Shown here: positions 24,371 through 35,391 of the stretch, piece after piece | How positions within the stretch are numbered: position 1 is the first letter of the stretch | Layout of the letters: every line of letters begins with the position of its first letter | Origin: Lineus longissimus | Lineage: Eukaryota > Nemertea > Pilidiophora > Heteronemertea > Lineidae | Direction: 5' to 3' | NCBI RefSeq assembly: GCF_910592395.1 | Contig: NC_088315.1 | Span: 14,119,808 to 14,183,807 of the forward strand | Length of the DNA: 64,000 nucleotides | Program-made: the position numbers and the translations under genes | The notes under the pieces: generated by a model | What the model was told of the DNA's origin: nothing | Databases searched by the model: none | What the model saw: only the letters and a program-made list of their open reading frames with translations

Positions 24371-26640
24371 TATTCGAGCAGATAAAAGCTTGAAATAAAG
24401 TTGAAAAGGTCTTCATGATACAGAAGTTTTGATATAAAATAGATTAGTGTGGATTTATATCACCAGTTGGCGGTAGTGAGCAAAACTGTTGTTTGACCCC
24501 AGATGACCCCGCTTTAAATTTCCCGCTGCGAACTGACATGAAAACCTCGAACCAGGGAATACCGGACTGCTGGTATTGCCAGTGCATCCACTGTATGAAC
24601 GGCTCGTCTGGGGTAAATTGACGAGGCGGCTCGACCCTCCACTGCGTGGTCGAGGTTACCTGGAGTACTATCATCAAGAAAATGGCGGTGACCTTTTTAT
24701 TTCTACCGGAGCGATGATTTTGGAAGTGACAAATTTTCTTATTTAAGCCTTTACGGAAATGTATTTTGGTACGAATCTTCACACGTTTATAGAAAAGATC
24801 AACGAGAATGTGTTCAAATGCCCTCATAACGATGAGTTCAACGGAATTTGGTCAAAACAACCTTCGAATGGAGTCAACTTCCTTTGCGAAATTGAAGCGA
24901 CGACCTCATTATTTATCGTAATTTATGCAGATCTGAGTCCAGCTGATGGGCAAAATTAGCGATGGTTTCAAAACAGTCTCCCAGACATGGGGCAATCTCT
25001 TCATTATCATAATGGGATTTGGAGGCATGTTTACAGATTTTACAAGTTCGAGACCTGTAGGACCTAAAACTCGCATAGATCCCCATAGATCCCCTCTATT
25101 TGTCGAGTAATAGCGCCCCTGTAAAATCATGCATTTTCGGACACTAGAACGAAATCTTTCTGCGGATATCGCGGTTTCGGTGATGATTTAAGGAGAAATT
25201 GACTGTTCTTAGAGTTGTAGGGACAGAAATGAGTTCATACTTCATGAATACATGAATATATTATGATATGGGCGGGCTTCTAAGTCAAAACAATAACAAA
25301 CTCAACTGCATCTCTACGGTGTATCGCGTAGTGCATTGCCTAGTGCATGTAGTGTATTTCTTAGTGTATTTTTATAGCCGAGACATTATTTCCACACTTT
25401 GGCCACGCCAAACGTCTTTTTTATTCGTGAAAGTTAATCTGCTCTGTAAATTTTATTTTACACAGGAAGAATCCATACAAGGTATTGCAATATTTCATGT
25501 CTATTGGGTGTATTTGTGTACAGGAGCGCACCAGACAGTGAGACGTGGAGATGTGTTCAGTGCTGGTGCTGTCAGTAGACTGAATCTGATTGGCCATAGC
25601 GATCAGTAATATGGGTCGTGATCACGTGATGTGACGTCACCGCGGTATCCTCCTTGGCTGATGGGTGATGTTCTGAGTTGTGTTCAAACTATTGGAAACT
25701 TCGGAAATTAGTTCTATTAGTTCTACTATTCTGCAGGAGTATATTATTATTATAGCCATTGATGCTGACAGCTAAAAGCACGAAAACTTTGTTTATTTAT
25801 CAAACTGTATCGAGTGTTATCGAATCGAATGGATGTGTCGATCGTCGGGGCGGATTGATATGTGGTTGTGCGTCCAAGGCGATTAGGTCATTCAGTTAGT
25901 TTGAGAAAGATCATGATCATGAAGATGCGTGTTGTGTTATCATAACCGGAAAATAATTTGAAGTTATTAGTGGTGTTGTCATTGCCATTTTTTGCATGGA
26001 ATGATAGTTCGAGAGCTCTCATCGACGTATTCAGCATTGACGGAAAGTAGGTCCGGATTTAGCAAACACTGTACAATCACTTTCCATCTTGACGTCTTGT
26101 AAATGTAATAATCTTTGCCAAATCAGTGATTCTTATATAATTTACTCCATGATTGCAATCAGCCTTTGTTAAATTCCAATCACCTGCAGGTCAGGTCAAT
26201 CTTTTAACAATAAAGTTAATTTTCTTAAGCACCTCTTCATCTTACTTCTTCACATACAGGGCATCCCAAACACCTTGCTAAATCCACTAACCCCCCCCCC
26301 CCCATTTCAAGTTGGTATTGCACCAGACCCAAATCATGTAAGTGTCCAAATACCTTTTCAGGACATACTAGTATGAGGACATCAATTTTGATACCAGAAG
26401 GAAAACCAATCCTGTCTGTGTGTCACTGTGACATAGATCCTGGCTCTATTGGAAATGTCGCACTCGCACTGCATTACTTCATGTGATGTCACTAATACAT
26501 CTTTCACTGTTGAGTTGACAAATTGAAGCATCCATGGTTATTGTAACTATATATAGTCCTTGCCAAATCTATCTAAAAGTATCAGTAAAACTGCTAAACT
26601 ATGAATTGTATCTGCTTACTCAGCTGAGCGCCAGGCCCTT
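24371..26640. other. Stretch without supported genes
   Basis: Open frames at 24444-24827 (minus) and 25268-25609 (plus) have no family features or splice support. Near 24660-24720 the sequence is CpG-richer and contains 'aaaatggcggtgacc', a good start context that runs only 11 codons before TGA. It could be a first coding exon but no donor was identified. A tract of C residues lies near 26290-26303. Confidence 0.45.
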
Positions 26641-27318
26641 GGGCCTCTTGTTCTTTTTCGTGATATGACCTACTTTCTGGCCTCCAGGTGGCCATCTTGG
26701 AAATTGTTTTTTTGCCTTTTTGAAGCTAATTGTTGTACTTAGGGTGACGACATTTTTATGGTGGGTGTATCTAATAAGGTTAAATGACATATCACCCGGG
26801 TTGTTGATTTGACCTACTTTTCAAGGTCACAAAGGTCAAAGTTAACTAAATCACCGATAGGTGGCACGTTTCGTTTCTATATTTGAGCCAGAAGGTTCTA
26901 AACTTTTGAGGACATGTATCTAGGGACCCTCTATCCTACCCCAAAAATGTGTCCTGCTCGGACTTCAAATTATGGCTGCCAGGGGGCCATCTTGAAAATT
27001 AAACAAAGTCGAATTGCAACCAAATTTCATGTGATTGTATCTACTATGTACTCTCTACAACATCCCTGACTTTCAGTCATAATCAATCTACCAATATGGC
27101 CACCAGGTGACCATCTAGAAAATTAAACAAAGTCCTCTACTCCGCAACTAACGATCAGATTGCAACCAAACTTCATGTGATTATGTATCTATGTACTCTT
27201 ATCAATATCCCTAATTTTCAGTCAAATCACATGACAAATATGGCCACCTGGCCGCCATCTTGAAAATCGAAAAAAGTCATCCTGAACTGTTGAACAGATG
27301 TCAAGCAATTCCATGTGA
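26623..27318 (+). repeat. Composite-repeat tail and array of ~110-bp variant monomers
   Basis: It opens with a tail motif 'gagcgccaggcccttgggcc' plus 'tcttgtt'. Then come units with 'tttgacctacttttcaaggt', 'cacaaaggtcaaagtt' and 'gccatcttggaaaatt'-like blocks, and a run of shorter monomers repeating 'gattgcaaccaaacttcatg' and 'tatggccaccaggtgacc'. The array is interrupted at 27319 by the inserted element 27319-28222 and resumes briefly afterwards. Confidence 0.75.
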
Positions 27319-28222
27319 CATGTGAGGGGTTCAGGTGCAAAACCCAGTAAGTCCACAATACCCCTATTGTTTTAAAACAAGAATTTTTGTTTGGGAGTAG
27401 GTTCATTGGTTACTGGTTTACTCTCATTGTAATCAAATAGTTTTTTGGTTGGTAAACAAAAGGCCAGAATTACAAAAATTAACCTTTATTATGAAAACTA
27501 GTTATCAAGCAATTTTGATTGATATTGGCGGCAAAACTCTGTAAGTCCAAATGCGTTATTTTTGCAAAATTCAGTAAGTCCAAAAAATCTGTGTTTGCAA
27601 AACCTATCACTGGAAAAATATGCATGAAAATGTAACAGAACACAACACAGTTAGCAATGTACTCAAATTGGATTAATAAAAGAGCAAATTCCAGTCTGTG
27701 AATAGTTTTGAATGTTAGTGTTTTTTGCCAGGAGTCTGTAGACCAGAAACTACCGACTGTCGTCACTTGGGAGGCCAAGCCATCCTGCTGTGATAAGTGA
27801 ATGAAATCAGTACTGGGTACCACAATTTAATTAAATGCCTCCCATAAAGCCAAACTTTTAAAATCCAATTTATTCATCTTAATTTTGCGTAAATTCAGCA
27901 GAAATTGACAAAAAAAACGCTATTCTACAGCGAAAGCCTTGCGAACGTGGGCGCCGCCATTTTGTGCGTCATGTGACATGCAGTTCATTAGTGATTGGCT
28001 TACAGGGACCTACGTGTTTCTGCACCAATATGGTGGTGGCGTTTACTGGGTTTTGCAAACAAACTGGGTTTAAGGTAGGCATTTACAATGGGACTTACGG
28101 GATTTTGCAACAATATGATTTGACTAACGTCATCTACATGCCAAAAGCTGTACATTGGTACAGCTATCTCATTTTTCATAGGAATGGCGTTTACGGGGTT
28201 TTGCGCCTGAACCCCTCATGTG
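27319..28222. mobile_element. ~904-bp terminal-inverted-repeat element nested in the repeat array
   Basis: The left end 'catgtgaggggttcaggtgc' plus 'aaaaccc' is matched at the right by the complement ('gggttttgcgcctgaacccc' plus 'tcatgtg'). Internal phrases such as 'gcaaaattcagtaagtcc' and 'actgggttttgcaaac' recur in both orientations. The host repeat reads 'ccatgtga' just before and 'cactctttagtaaccctgaa' just after, which matches the unbroken order in neighbouring monomers ('catgtga ... gtactctt ... ccctaattttcag'). It is therefore an insertion into a pre-existing array. A minus-strand frame of 114 codons (27479-27823) lies inside and is not recognisable as a transposase. Confidence 0.75.
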
Positions 28223-28344
28223 CACTCTTTAGTAACCCTGAAATTCAGTCAACTTTATAACCAAAATGCTATACTTAGATGGTACCGGTAATTTTCTTTG
28301 GTGCCATTGAGCCGAGAAGCACATGGTCCCTGGACCATTTCATT

Positions 28345-28536
28345 ATGTCACGGCAGCCAATTTTCATTCTTTGTGAATCTGTGCTGTTTTTACCTCTGTT
28401 TTAGTTGATTGGATATCGCCAAATTAGCTTTAAAAATTAATAAAAATTATCACAGACAAAAAACAAAACCCGCATGACTACATCCATTTTCAGTTGACCA
28501 TGAAACCAGAAACATAACATTAACTTTTTTTGGCAA
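28345..28536 (+). mobile_element. Right-half copy of the 22818-23313 MITE
   Basis: It shares 'gtcacggcagccaatttt', 'ggatatcgccaaattagctt', 'aaaaattatcac', 'atccattttcagttgacc' and the terminal 'gaaaccagaaacataacatt' with the full copy. The left terminal repeat is missing. Confidence 0.7.
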
Positions 28537-28837
28537 TCTGGCAAGCCTCGCTATGTATTATTATCAGGATAGTCTCTTCAAAAATGGCGGGCGTCAGCGA
28601 CTGGTCATACATGTCCGTGTAAATCCCTTGCTTATATTTTACAATGACTAATAATGTACATAAAAGGCAGGTAAATGGGTCCGGTTGTTCAAAAGCACAA
28701 AAGTCGTCTTACCCCTAACGGTTCCGTCAGGTATCCTCAAGGACGTTATCTCTTTCAGTTAAACCCACTGAAATTTTCATGTTAAAAGACTTTACGTCTC
28801 CATTAATGCTGACGTTGTTTTGAACAACACAGTCCTG

Positions 28838-31665
28838 ATTTTTAGCTCAGCTGAGGAAAGTCAGCTGAACTAGTCTACAAATTTGTCCAATAGCTATTCG
28901 AGTTGTGTCCATCCTTCATCCAGATGATCCATCCGTCCATCTGTCCTTGGACACTTGGGGCATTTTGTAACCATAAGGCCTGCATGTAGGCACAAATTTT
29001 CAAATCTGGCCGTTGTAAAGGACAGGCCCAGAATTGCTGCTGACAGAAGATTTAGCATGACTTGATTCGAATTCTGCTCACTAGGGGGCTAAAGGCGTAA
29101 ATTTTAAAATTACAAAATTAGACATTTTTTGTCGCTTTATTCCAGTAGATAGAGACCTGAAACAAAGTTGAAGAGGTCTGCATGTATGTAGATTTTGATA
29201 AAATAGATTAGTAATTTCGTAGGCGGCCATCTTGCAAATCGTTTTTTGCTCACCTATCAGGGGAGCTTATACGACACCGAGGTGTCCGTCGTCCGTCATT
29301 AACTTTGGAGTAAAGAGTGGCACGTTTCTTAACCACTTCACCTAGAATGTTGGTGTGTGGGTGCCCTGAGGCAAGACCTTCTTTCAAAATGAGAGTTAGT
29401 GCAATTGACTGCTTGTCTGCCATATAGGTGGCACTCTTTGAAAAAAAAATTTATGAATGGTGCTAGCTAGAATCATGAATTTTCTTTTTTCCATATAATG
29501 GTACTTGAAATGAACCCAGGTTTTTCATTTTACCTAGTTTTCAAGGTCACAGAGGTCAATCAAAGCTCGCTATCGGCATCGCCGTTAGGCCAATGACCTC
29601 AGAGACTAAATTTCGATGTGATTTGATTCATCAATTGGCCACCAGGGGGCCCAAGCCCGAAACACAAAATTGCTATCTCTCCTAAACTTAAGGCTGGATC
29701 ATTTCCAAATATTTATCATAGGTACATCTAAAGGATACATGACAGAATACCTGGATTTTTTATTTTGACATACTTTCAAGGTCACAGCTTAGGTCAACTT
29801 TGATAATTTCAACAAACACGGCACGTTTTCTTACTATGCCCAAACACCCAAATACAGTCCGGATTCGATTACAAATGTGGCCACCAAGGGGCAAAGTTAA
29901 AAAATCATGTAAGTCTATTTTTGTCAAATGTGGAGCTCTGATGTTGATCATATGTATGTGGTGTGAATGTAGCCACATGCATCGGATCTCCCTTCCATGT
30001 GACAGCTGAGCACAATGGCCCTGGCCGTTTCATTGCAATTTTAAAAGCATTTGGCAATAGCTGGAGTGTCTAAATTTTTATGGTTGGTGTTAGTCTCCAT
30101 TACATATCAGTATCACTGAGGTTTTCAATCTGACCTACTTTTCAACAAGGTCATATGGCTCAAGCTCTTAAATTTCACTGATAAGTGGCATGTTTTATCA
30201 TTACTTGTCCAACTCCAATAGTCTTTTTGCTTTCAGTTTGGTATCGCGTGATAGGCATAACATTGTTAACAAAATCAAGGTTGAAAGAGACCTACCTACC
30301 TGCCTACTTTCCATTGTATCCATGTATTTCAACTGAGCACCAGGCCCTTGGGCCTCTTGTTGGCTCACCGGTACGGTGAGTCTTAACAACACTGCAGTGT
30401 CCGGCGTCCGTCGTTGTCATCGTCGTAGTCGTCCGTTGCCGCCAGTCGTATCCTATTTCAAAAACAGTGGCACGTTCTTAACCCCTAGGGCTATGGACTC
30501 AAAACTTTGTACGCATGACCCCTTTGCTCAGATGACCTTTGACACTGAATTTTGGTCTGATTCTTGACTTGGCCACCAGGGGGCCAAAACTGAAAACATA
30601 AATAGTGTGATATCTCACTTATTAGTGATTTGTTTTTGATGAAATTTTTATGGTAGGTACTCCTAGCAAGGATATATCGCATATCTTACGTGTTTTTGAT
30701 TTGACCTACTTTTCAAGGTCAGAGTGGTCAAATGACATTTCTTAATCAATGAAGCTATGAACTTGAAATTTGGTACACATGACTCCCTACATCATATAAC
30801 CTCTGCCACCGAATTTCGGTCTGATCAGATTCTCGACTTGGCCACCAGGTGGCCAAAACTAAAAAAGGTAAAAAGTGCAGTATCTCGCTTAATAGTGACT
30901 TGTTTTCAATTCTATTTTTATGGTAGGTACTCAGAGCAAGGATACATTATATATCATACGGGTTTTTGATTTGACCTAATTTTCAAGGTCACAGAGGTCA
31001 AATGGTGTGAATTGGCCGTTTGTGTGTAACTATGGCACGTTTCTTAACCACTAAAGCTTTGAATTTTAAACTTGGTACACATGGCCCCCTAGGTCAGATG
31101 ACCTTTGACACTGATTTCGGTCCGGTCTGATTCTTAACTTGGCCACACGGGGGCCAAAACCAAAAATTTGAATAGTGCCATATCTCGCTTATTAGTAATT
31201 CATTTTCAATAACATTTTTATGATAGGTTCTCCTACTCCTAGCAAGGATACATCACATATCATATAAGTTTTTGATTTGACCTGCTTTCCAAGGTCACAA
31301 AGGTCAAATGGCGTCAATTGGCGTAAACTATGGCACGTTTCTTAACTACTATTTAAGCTATGAACTTGAAATTTGGTACACATGACTCCCTACGTCATGT
31401 AACCTTGGACACCGAATTTCGATCTGATCTGGTTCTCAACTTGGCCACCAGGAGACCGAAACTAAAATAGGTAAAAAGTGCAATATCTCGTTTATTAGTG
31501 ACTTGTTTTTGATGATATTCTTATGGTACTTACTCCAAGCAACGATACATCACATGTCATACCGACTTTGGTTTGACCTACTTACTCTAAATGTACACTG
31601 TTTCTTAAAACCAGGATTCCAAAGCACCAAATATCTATACGGTGAACACAATGGCCCCTGGCCGT
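28838..31665 (+). repeat. Large composite-repeat cluster with ~300-330-bp monomers
   Basis: Heads are at 28838 ('tttttagctcagctgaggaa'), 29246 ('ttgctcacctatcaggggag') and 30360 ('ggctcaccggtacggtgagt'). Tails are at 30008-30035 ('gagcacaatggccctggccg'), 30333-30360 and 31645-31670. Each internal monomer carries, in order, 'tatggcacgtttcttaacc', a 'gaacttgaaatttggtacac' block, 'aggtcagatgacctttgac', 'ttggccaccagggggccaaa', 'tatctcgcttattagtga', 'atggtaggtactcctagcaa' and 'tttgacctacttttcaaggt' plus 'cacagaggtcaa'. Three to four such monomers follow the head at 30360. There is no coding capacity; the order and spacing of modules is the conserved feature. Confidence 0.85.
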
Positions 31666-33400
31666 TTCATTGATCAATCTTGGCAAATGGCACAGTGAGA
31701 CATGTACCTTTACACGGCCTGTACGAACATCATACCGACAACATCAATGGGTAAGTTCAATTCCTGGCAAGTGGCAATTGGCAATTGGCAATGTATCAAA
31801 TGGAAGTTGGATAAGCTGCAGGCCAGATTTGAGACATCCTTCAGGGAAATTCTGTTGGATAGATTGATGGACTCTACCATGTCTACACTACAGTAATGAG
31901 ATAGTAGTGATGTGGAACAGCTCCTGTGGGACAATAAAATATGAGATTCCCAAAGACCGTTAATTTACTTAAATTCGAATCAGTCAGGCGGCATTCCAAC
32001 AGTGAAACATTCCCCATGTACACACACGATCTATCATAGTGCCTTTGGCGGGAGTGCTAGCATCGAAAATAAGCACCACCCATACATGTACATCCAATCA
32101 GAGCCGATCATGTATACAATCAACAGATTGCATGGTTGGGTTTGCCGAGTGGTGAGAGTTGGCGGGGATCTTTGCCGGGATTTGAACGATTATCTTGGGG
32201 TGAATGGAATGGTGTATTGTAGATTATAACCTACATTTAGAAGTGGTCAGGCTGCCGAGGTAAGGCACTAGTCCGTCGTGCTAGTTCCTGAAAGATTTTA
32301 TGCACTTCCTGCTAGCTCAAGTTAAAAAGTGGCTCGTCCCAGGCTTCGGACTAGTCGATTTTTCAACCCCTGATCATTTTAATCCAGCCCTCCAATCGAG
32401 TCTTAGATAGGTTATCAAAGTCTGTTAAGATATCGCAACCATCGATTTTCCAGCGAGTAGAAAGAAATGTCTTTGGTGTCTGCAGTATACAGCCATCACA
32501 GTATAACCATAAAGGCGCGGTTTGAAATTATTTTCCAAAAACCTGATACCATTAGGCCCTGTGTGGTGGCGCTGAGGCGGCCGCTGTAATGTAATCAAGA
32601 GAGTGCTTGAGTCACTCTAATATTTCAATGACATTGATTGACTGAATGAATCTGTGTCACCACATTGTCAATGCGGCTAGAACTAACATGACATATTGGT
32701 CAACAAGACCAGAGTCTTTCAAATAAAGTCGTCTTTGACACTATCTAAATAATTGTGCAGAAATCAACATGAATTTGAAGCTGGCATTTGCTTTAAAATG
32801 GTGCGTTTGCTATTGCCATGTTCAGCTGATCGAAGAATTCTTCAAGTTCCAGTTGTGTGGAATTGGCTGGGGTGTACCGCGTGACCCAAGAGAGCTCTGT
32901 CCCAACGTGCGTCTTTTGGAACCGGCTGTTACTTTGATGTTGAATTCTAAAATACCTTGGTACCGTAAAGTCAACTTTTAAATGGAAAATGCATAAGCCT
33001 CGTTCTGAGAGTGGAGTGTTTTGGACATGCAACCAAGATGCTCTACCAAAGTTCCCTCGGGTTGCACTAAAATGTGGAACCATGCACACAGCTCACTTCA
33101 GAAGTTTGAGGCTCTCAAAACACTGCTTCAAACACAAATCAGTCAAGGAAGCATCAACCACCCTAAGTTTTTTAATGAGCACTACACATATTTGCTGAGA
33201 AAAACGCTCCAAATAGCCCATTTGCGCGGATTTTAGCGTCACTTGAGCGAGCCGATCCGGACTTCCTATACGGGCTGCCGTAACATAATGTAAACAACGG
33301 CGCTACCGGCGCTCCGGGCAGGCGATGGATGGAATTTGCCAAATTCGCACATATTCAAGTTATTTCGTGGCCTATCTTTTTAAGTTTGAGGTATTTTAGA
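31666..33400. other. Stretch with one MITE fragment and no supported gene
   Basis: A fragment related to the MITE at 41443-41770 lies in reverse orientation at about 31745-31930 ('agttcaattcctggcaagtg', 'gatagattgatggactctac'). A plus-strand frame at 32769-32981 starts with a hydrophobic, signal-like segment, but has no other support. Confidence 0.45.
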
Positions 33401-33406
33401 ATAGAA

Positions 33407-33571
33407 ATTGAACCCTCGGCTTCGGACCTTGGTTGAGTTACCAAGACACTCTCGGGTGGAGCTAAAATTTCGTCCAAACCCTCGCCTGTCGGCTCGGGTT
33501 TGGACTGTATTTTAGCTCCACCCTCGAGTGTCTTGGTAACTCAACCAAGGTCCTCCGCCTCGGGTTCAATT
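33407..33571. mobile_element. 165-bp foldback element
   Basis: Arms of about 65 bp are almost perfect complements. 'aattgaaccctcgg', 'ggttgagttaccaagacact' and 'ggtggagctaaaat' on the left are answered by 'attttagctccacc', 'agtgtcttggtaactcaacc' and 'cgggttcaatt' on the right. The loop is about 35 bp. It lies a few hundred bases 3' of the paralog exon ending at 33861. A possible relative ('caggtggagctaaaatgttg') occurs near 19922. Confidence 0.8.
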
Positions 33572-33860
33572 CCTTAAACCATTCGTTCTCTAGTTGCCTG
33601 ACTGGGCTGGTTTGCCTCGTTTTTTCTGATCACCTCTAACTTTGAAGGGTTTCTCATGTGACAGATTGAATTGAAACTAAGGCTTTTCGTTAAAGGAAAT
33701 CCAAAAAAAACGAAGATCTGATACTTCACAATTTTTGGAAGAAAATGCCCCAATTACGTAATTTGTAGTTATACCTTTATGTTTATTCCTTTATGCTATA
33801 ATCCATCATTAATGGGGTAGGACCAAAACTGGGTAGGACTACATCAACAGCGGAATTATT

Positions 33861-34904
33861 TTATTCGTACACCCCTCTATCTATCAAGTGATATCGGTAC
33901 TTTTCTCTGGCCTTGTATAAGTTTACATATCTTAAAGTCGCAATGATTTCGTTGTTTTCGCCTGGGAAGCGCAAAATATGTTGAAGGGTCCCGTCACCAT
34001 AAGCGTAGCGGAATGAATATGCCCACATGCGGCTGGTATAGCCGCCAGTTACCCGTATGCTGAACCCAAGTATGACATTTATTTTCTCGGCGTAGGAATT
34101 ATGGCCTTGGATGATACCATTTTTGGGTAGGCAGCTTATACGGACTGCTGATAATGCGACTCTAGGAAGACATATGTTGATGACGATTTGGTCCCGTTTG
34201 TTCCACCTAGGGAGACACTGAGATCTGCTCGATGCGTCTTTCGGACGAATGTTAACGTGATTCCAGTGCGATTTCTGGTAACTACCGCGCAGCGTGAACA
34301 GAATAATCGTTAAGCTATCCATAATAACAACAAGATCATATTTCAAAGTGAAAAAATGCGGCGCACTCGAGCGAGAATCTACAGTTATCGGGTTGGAAAG
34401 AATGAAATATTGCGTCCCGTTTTCTGGAATCCATTCGACGTCATAGATGAGTATCACTTGTAGTTTTGTATGGCAGTCAATTATGGCTTTCCCCTGGTGA
34501 AAGTAATGGTGGTTCATTCTGTTCATTGCACAGGGGTCATTCCTTGGAAGATAAACCTTCCGAGAATGATGCCCAGTTCTTATATCATACATTGCGAAAT
34601 GATTTGTCTTTTTATTCAGTTTGTCCGCATCGCATACAGACACTAAAGACATATTCATGAGGACGATTGGAAGTATGATACAATTTTTTAGGCGGGTTGT
34701 GTTGTATGCAATTGTATACACACTTTTGTTCCCATTGAGACGATAACCAAGCACGGTATCCAGGGGGTTAAAGTCTCCACCTGATATAAACACGACGATG
34801 AGATCAGACTCTGCATCAGAAAAGAAATCACCATCTTCCTTCAATGCCACGGGAGGAATGAAGGGTAACCTCTTGTGGAAATGGTATCTTAGTATATTGC
34901 CTTC
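33861..34904 (-). CDS. Unrecognised protein, 3'-terminal exon, paralog B (347 codons)
   Basis: I do not recognise the family. This exon is homologous to the one at 35392-36363. Shared blocks in the same order are RYHF..+L..IPP..LK at the start, a central YDIRTG....VYLP..D.C, and an end with LYHL/LQHI-type and LY-rich segments before the stop. The frame is closed by TGA just upstream and has no ATG. It can only be read by entering at an acceptor: the pyrimidine-rich tract ending CCCCTAAAG at 34905, phase 0, gives an exon beginning EGNILRYHF. The same position is used in paralog A. The content is beta-rich with scattered cysteines and no obvious membrane segment. The exon's 5' partner was not found: a separate 113-codon frame at 34828-35169 overlaps but is in another frame. 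Confidence 0.6.
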   Translation of the reverse strand, partial: EGNILRYHFHKRLPFIPPVALKEDGDFFSDAESDLIVVFISGGDFNPLDTVLGYRLNGNKSVYTIAYNTTRLKNCIILPIVLMNMSLVSVCDADKLNKKTNHFAMYDIRTGHHSRKVYLPRNDPCAMNRMNHHYFHQGKAIIDCHTKLQVILIYDVEWIPENGTQYFILSNPITVDSRSSAPHFFTLKYDLVVIMDSLTIILFTLRGSYQKSHWNHVNIRPKDASSRSQCLPRWNKRDQIVINICLPRVALSAVRISCLPKNGIIQGHNSYAEKINVILGFSIRVTGGYTSRMWAYSFRYAYGDGTLQHILRFPGENNEIIATLRYVNLYKAREKYRYHLIDRGVYE

Positions 34905-35391
34905 CTTTAGGGGAATAAAGAAGTAATGTGGAAGTCATTTCGTTGTTAAGGATATTTGAACGAGATTGCATTAAATCCCAGCCAGGCCATCGTATCGATA
35001 CAGAAATACTCTCTCCAACTAGGTCAGGGACGTGGACAGCCGTCAGAATGATAAAGCAGCAGTGTAGCAAGTAACAGCCATCCTTCTGACCTGAACTTCG
35101 TGGAACAACAGTGCTGTATAGATTGAGAGGCCGTCTACTTGCTGAATGCTTTTGCAACCAATGTTCCAATGTCCGGAGTCAGTATAGGTCTGTGGAAAAG
35201 CAACTGACGTACATCACCAAATACGGTTATAGGACGAGCCTATAAGCACAGCGCACAGCTAACTACAGCTTGAAAGTGCCCTAATTCAGCTGACAGAGCC
35301 AGCAAATAACATAACATTTCTACCCTCGTTTGTTGGGATCTCGCGAGACAAAGAGTGGATGCCCTGCATTTTTCTCCTTGCCAAAACTGGC

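Noticed and set aside
24444-24827. 127-codon minus-strand frame
   Set aside because: No recognisable domain, no splice support, and the composition looks random. Kept only as a note in the stretch entry.
25268-25609. 113-codon plus-strand frame with hydrophobic N-terminal half
   Set aside because: The hydrophobicity comes from T-rich DNA; no family features and no start or splice context.
34828-35169. 113-codon frame upstream of paralog B
   Set aside because: It overlaps paralog B in a different frame and has no counterpart upstream of paralog A; the paralog homology shows that the other frame is coding.
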